From NCBI GenBank assembly GCA_964350875.1, contig CAYGLT010000025.1, forward strand, positions 1 to 34,765: 34,765 nucleotides of DNA. The letters run 5' to 3'. The translations under genes were made by a program, and so were the position numbers. Of the stretch, positions 32,139 to 34,765 are shown in pieces; within the stretch, counting starts at the first letter, position 1, and the number at the start of each line of letters is the position of its first letter. Under the pieces are notes generated by a model, which searched no databases, was not told where the DNA came from, and saw only the letters and a program-made list of their open reading frames with translations. This DNA is from JAHBXC01 sp964350875. GTDB taxonomy: Bacteria; Planctomycetota; Phycisphaerae; Phycisphaerales; UBA1924.

Positions 32139-33013
32139 CCGCGCTCGCCGCCGCGCCGCCGCCACGCACAAGTCGCGCAAGGCGCCCGCACGCGTGCATC
32201 GCGCTCTTCGCGCGACGGGAGTTTCGCGACGCGATCTCAAGCCGTTGGTTCATTCTTTACTCCGTCGCGTTCGCTGCCCTCGCGGTCGCCGTCTCGTTTC
32301 TCTCGCTCGCCGGGACGGGTTCCTTCGGGTTCGCCGGCTTCGGCAAGACCGCCGCCGGGCTGCTGAATCTGATCATGCTCGTCGTGCCGTTAATGGCGAT
32401 GACCGCCGGCGCCGGATCGATCGCCGGTGAGCGCGAACGGGGCACACTCCTGTACCTCGTTGCGCAGCCCGTCTCGCGCGCCGAGATCCTGATCGGCAAG
32501 TTCATCGGGCTCGCCGTCGCGCTCTGGTGTGCGCTGCTCTTCGGCTTCGGGCTCAGCGCCGTCGCGCTCGCGATCCGGACCGGCGCCGTTGGCGTCGGCG
32601 CGTTCGCAGTGCTCGTCGGAGTCGCCTGCTCGCTCGCAAGCGCAATGCTCGCCGTCGGGATGCTCGTCTCTGTGCTCTCCCGAAGGGTGGGCGTCGCGAC
32701 CGGGATCTCGCTCTTCGTCTGGCTCGTGCTCGTCTTCGTCAGTGATCTTGGTCTGATGGCCAGCACGCTCATCTTCAAACTGCGCGTCCAGGAGGTCTTC
32801 GCGATCGCCATCGCCAACCCGCTTCAAGCGTTCAAGATGAGCGTTGTCGTCGCGATGAACGGCTCCCTGGATGTGCTCGGCCCAGTCGGCGTGTATTCGA
32901 CCCAGACCTACGCCGGCGTACTCCCCTGGATACTCGCCGGCGTCCTCGTCGCATGGACCGTCCTTCCTCTCGGGTTCGCCCTCTTCATTTTCTCACGGAG
33001 ATCGGTGTCATGA
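32135..33013 (+). CDS. nosY: NosY, ABC transporter permease
   Basis: A 292-residue permease with about six transmembrane helices, the first near 37-58 (FILYSVAFAALAVAVSFL) and the last at 260-285. GERERGTLLYLVAQPVSRAEILIGKF (about 97-122) is the conserved cytoplasmic coupling region of ABC-2 type NosY proteins. With NosF it forms the membrane ATPase that energises sulphur/copper cluster assembly with NosD. The start overlaps the nosF stop and its own stop overlaps nosL, both ATGA. An N-terminal tail rich in Ala/Pro/Arg (residues 1-22) is slightly longer than usual. Confidence 0.94.
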   Translation: MTALAAAPPPRTSRARRPHACIALFARREFRDAISSRWFILYSVAFAALAVAVSFLSLAGTGSFGFAGFGKTAAGLLNLIMLVVPLMAMTAGAGSIAGERERGTLLYLVAQPVSRAEILIGKFIGLAVALWCALLFGFGLSAVALAIRTGAVGVGAFAVLVGVACSLASAMLAVGMLVSVLSRRVGVATGISLFVWLVLVFVSDLGLMASTLIFKLRVQEVFAIAIANPLQAFKMSVVVAMNGSLDVLGPVGVYSTQTYAGVLPWILAGVLVAWTVLPLGFALFIFSRRSVS

Positions 33014-33468
33014 CGCGTTCGATCTGCGCTGCCGCTTGCGTAGCGACCCTCGGAATCAGCGGATGTCGTCAGGCCGACCCGAACGCTCCTCCGACGATCG
33101 CGTACGGCGAATCCGTCTGCGCCGAATGCGGCATGATCATCAGCGACGATCGATTCGGCGTCGCGACGATCATCACCGGCGGACGCGGCGACGAGGCCCT
33201 GCTCTTCGACGACTTCAACTGTCAGTTCGACCACGAGCGCGAGGGCTTCGATCTCCCCGTCGTGCGCCGGTGGGCTCGCGACCACGGAACTCGCGCATGG
33301 ATCGACGCCGAGGCCGCCCGGTTCGTGTTCTCGCCTTCGCTGCGCACGCCGATGGGTTCGCACCTTGCGGCGTTCGAGACCGATGAGGACGCGCAAGCAT
33401 TCGCCCGGCAGCACGACGGAAGAGTCTTGCGTCTCACGGACGCCCGCACGCTCGGCGCAGTCCCATGA
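33010..33468 (+). CDS. nosL: NosL, copper chaperone lipoprotein
   Basis: A 152-residue lipoprotein with lipobox GISGC (Cys19) that hands Cu(I) to the NosZ assembly complex. The Cu-binding CAECGM motif lies at 37-42, and a Met in TPMGS (about 114-118) can serve as third ligand. LLFDDFNCQFD is also typical. The start overlaps the nosY stop. It ends the operon, and the next gene, on the opposite strand, begins its stop codon on the very next base, leaving no room for a terminator between them. Confidence 0.95.
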   Translation: MTRSICAAACVATLGISGCRQADPNAPPTIAYGESVCAECGMIISDDRFGVATIITGGRGDEALLFDDFNCQFDHEREGFDLPVVRRWARDHGTRAWIDAEAARFVFSPSLRTPMGSHLAAFETDEDAQAFARQHDGRVLRLTDARTLGAVP

Positions 33469-34464
33469 TTATGCCTGGGTAGATCTCTGCGCGGTCTCTC
33501 GGCGAAAGACCCGCCAGTCGAACGCGTCGATCAGCGCGGTCACCACCCGATGCGTGGGCGTTGCAACACCCGTCCGCTCCCCGTGAGCAACTACCTGGCG
33601 ATTCAGCTGGCCGACCTCGCTCGTCCGCCCTTCGCGAATGTCCTGGACCATGCTCGGTGTGTGGGGACGCGCCGACTCGATCATTGACCACAGCCGCTTG
33701 CGCGCGCCGACACCGAGATCGATCCGATCGGCGCTCGCAACAGCGAGCCCTTCGTCAAGCAAGGATTCGACGACGCTGCGCGCGGGCGAGTCGAGCGTCT
33801 CCCCCACCGAATTGTCAGTAAGCGCCGCGACCGGATTCATCGCCGCGTTCACGATGCCCTTCGCCCAGACAAACGGCTCGATGTCCTCCACATCGACTGC
33901 CTCAAGCCCGCCGGCGCTCATGCGCCCAGCGAGGTCGCGACACGCCTGCGCGTGATCCCGATCGAGACGACCGATCAGGTGCGGCGGGCGCGTCATCGTC
34001 ACTTCTATTGCGTCATCCGACGCGATCCGCGCGCCGTAGTTGAGCACCATTCTGAGCACGCGCGGCACACTGAGCAGTTCGATGAGTTGCCGCCCGGTTT
34101 CGATTCCATTCTGAAAACTCACGACGAAGGGCGTGGCCCCGGCCGGCCCCATTCCCGCGAGCACCGGCCGAAGTTCGCTCGCGACCCGATCGAGCGCGCT
34201 GGTTTTGGTCGCGACGAAGATCGCGTGGACGGGCCCGTGGTCGGCCAGCCGGGAAATCGCAGAGACGACATCGGGCGTCGCGCGCGCGTTCCCGAGTCCT
34301 CTGACCGTCGCACCGTGAACCCCAATACGCTCCGAGAGCGACTGGTCGCGGCAGACCAAGGTGACCGGCCCCGACTCGCCCAGCGCCGCGGTCAGGCTCA
34401 GCCCCATCGCCCCGGCGCCGATCACGCCGCAACGGCCGTGCAGCAGATCAATCCTTTCGGGCAC
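33469..34464 (-). CDS. panE: Ketopantoate reductase-family (PanE/ApbA) protein
   Basis: A 331-residue NADPH-dependent reductase, normally making pantoate for coenzyme A. The Rossmann GXGXXG motif is VIGAGAMG (14-21). VATKTSALD and SFQNGIE follow. The catalytic Lys202 lies in VWAKGIVNAAMNPVAAL (Asn206 and Asn210), with Ser271 and Glu283 in the SMVQDIREGRTSEVGQLN block. Length fits the family. GTG 34464 is preferred because GAGGAG lies six bases upstream; ATG 34470 and GTG 34494 are alternatives. It could act on a related 2-keto acid. It is convergent with nosL with no gap and bears no obvious link to N2O reduction. Confidence 0.88.
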   Translation of the reverse strand: MPERIDLLHGRCGVIGAGAMGLSLTAALGESGPVTLVCRDQSLSERIGVHGATVRGLGNARATPDVVSAISRLADHGPVHAIFVATKTSALDRVASELRPVLAGMGPAGATPFVVSFQNGIETGRQLIELLSVPRVLRMVLNYGARIASDDAIEVTMTRPPHLIGRLDRDHAQACRDLAGRMSAGGLEAVDVEDIEPFVWAKGIVNAAMNPVAALTDNSVGETLDSPARSVVESLLDEGLAVASADRIDLGVGARKRLWSMIESARPHTPSMVQDIREGRTSEVGQLNRQVVAHGERTGVATPTHRVVTALIDAFDWRVFRRETAQRSTQA

Positions 34465-34704
34465 CGTCATCTCCTCGCATCGGAAAGGCGTCACCGCATG
34501 TGCCTGGACGATACGCGGCGAGAAAGTGGGTCGGTTGTGTCCGAAGCACGCTCGGCGCGAAGTCGAGCCGAGGCAACACGGTGCGGTCGAATCGATCCGG
34601 GAGGCCGTTCCTGCACGAGTTCCCCGGTCACTCTCCCGATGGCGTACTCACGTCGTCGAGAGGACCCGACCGCGCGACCGCAAGGGCACAGTTCTCAACG
34701 ACAA
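34465..34704. other. Non-coding stretch right of the panE-like gene
   Basis: I see no supported gene here. Open frames that cross it are antisense to the panE-like gene or lack a plausible start. It probably contains the promoter of that gene. It ends at the hairpin of repeat copy 2 (arms 34705-34711 and 34724-34730). Confidence 0.5.
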
Positions 34705-34724
34705 CCGGCGACCCTCAAGAGGAT

Positions 34725-34756
34725 CGCCGGCTACCAAACAGATCGCGAATTTCAAT
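34725..34756 (+). repeat. Dispersed hairpin-plus-tail repeat, copy 2
   Basis: This matches copy 1 (25941-25972) with one mismatch in 32 bases. It follows a seven-pair hairpin, CCGGCGA (34705-34711) and TCGCCGG (34724-34730), with a 12-base loop. After the identical part, both copies reach GGAC within a few bases, so the element may continue past the window edge at 34765. Confidence 0.85.
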
Positions 34757-34765
34757 AGCGGGGAC

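Noticed and set aside
33952..34758. Plus-strand frame opposite the panE-like gene and through the right-hand repeat
   Set aside because: Most of it is antisense to a well-supported reductase gene, and its end only translates the repeat.

Overview
The window is GC-rich and gene-dense, with third codon positions strongly G/C, and shows no rRNA, tRNA or CRISPR array. The gene set points to an environmental Gram-negative bacterium with anaerobic N-oxide respiration: a fused ResB-CcsA cytochrome c synthase, CXXCH-only NrfA, Sec-exported NosZ of the clade II kind and several DUF families of the envelope. I tentatively favour a planctomycete or other PVC-group lineage. No single feature proves this.

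Region 1 (about 139-7964, plus strand) looks like one nitrogen-oxide operon. It holds a group I truncated haemoglobin, a 2Fe-2S/FAD/NAD(P)H reductase, an Rrf2-family regulator, a small lipoprotein, the fused cytochrome c synthase, NrfH and NrfA. NrfHA reduces nitrite to ammonium at the periplasmic face. The haemoglobin and reductase could act as a split NO dioxygenase that removes leaked NO, and the Rrf2 protein is the obvious NO or redox sensor.

Region 2 (23012 down to 8033, minus strand) is a run of ten tightly packed genes. In order of transcription they encode an 86-residue protein, a large exported DUF1254/DUF1214 protein, an exported propeller-like protein, a DUF900 hydrolase lipoprotein, a membrane DUF4105 protein, a DUF3300 protein, a DUF2950 lipoprotein, a hybrid histidine kinase, an Hpt protein and a receiver-PP2C phosphatase. 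The last three overlap and form a complete phosphorelay. The cluster joins uncharacterised envelope proteins to a signalling output and is my best candidate for an undescribed system.

Region 3 (23208-25936, plus strand) is a divergent two-component pair. The regulator carries an unusual N-terminal domain before a NarL-type receiver and HTH. The kinase has a periplasmic solute-binding-like sensor.

Region 4 (26231-33468, plus strand) is a compact nitrous oxide reductase operon: membrane dihaem cytochrome c, nosZ, a NosB-like membrane protein, nosD, nosF, nosY and nosL, the last four junctions being ATGA overlaps. A ketopantoate reductase-like gene abuts nosL tail to tail. A hairpin-plus-conserved-tail repeat lies on each side of this block (25941-25972 and 34725-34756), with a degenerate copy at 26103-26122.

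Two signals link the regions. A 15-bp motif, identical except for its central dinucleotide, lies upstream of both the haemoglobin operon and the nos operon in opposite orientations, suggesting shared control. The tetranucleotide ACGT is strikingly rare across the window.
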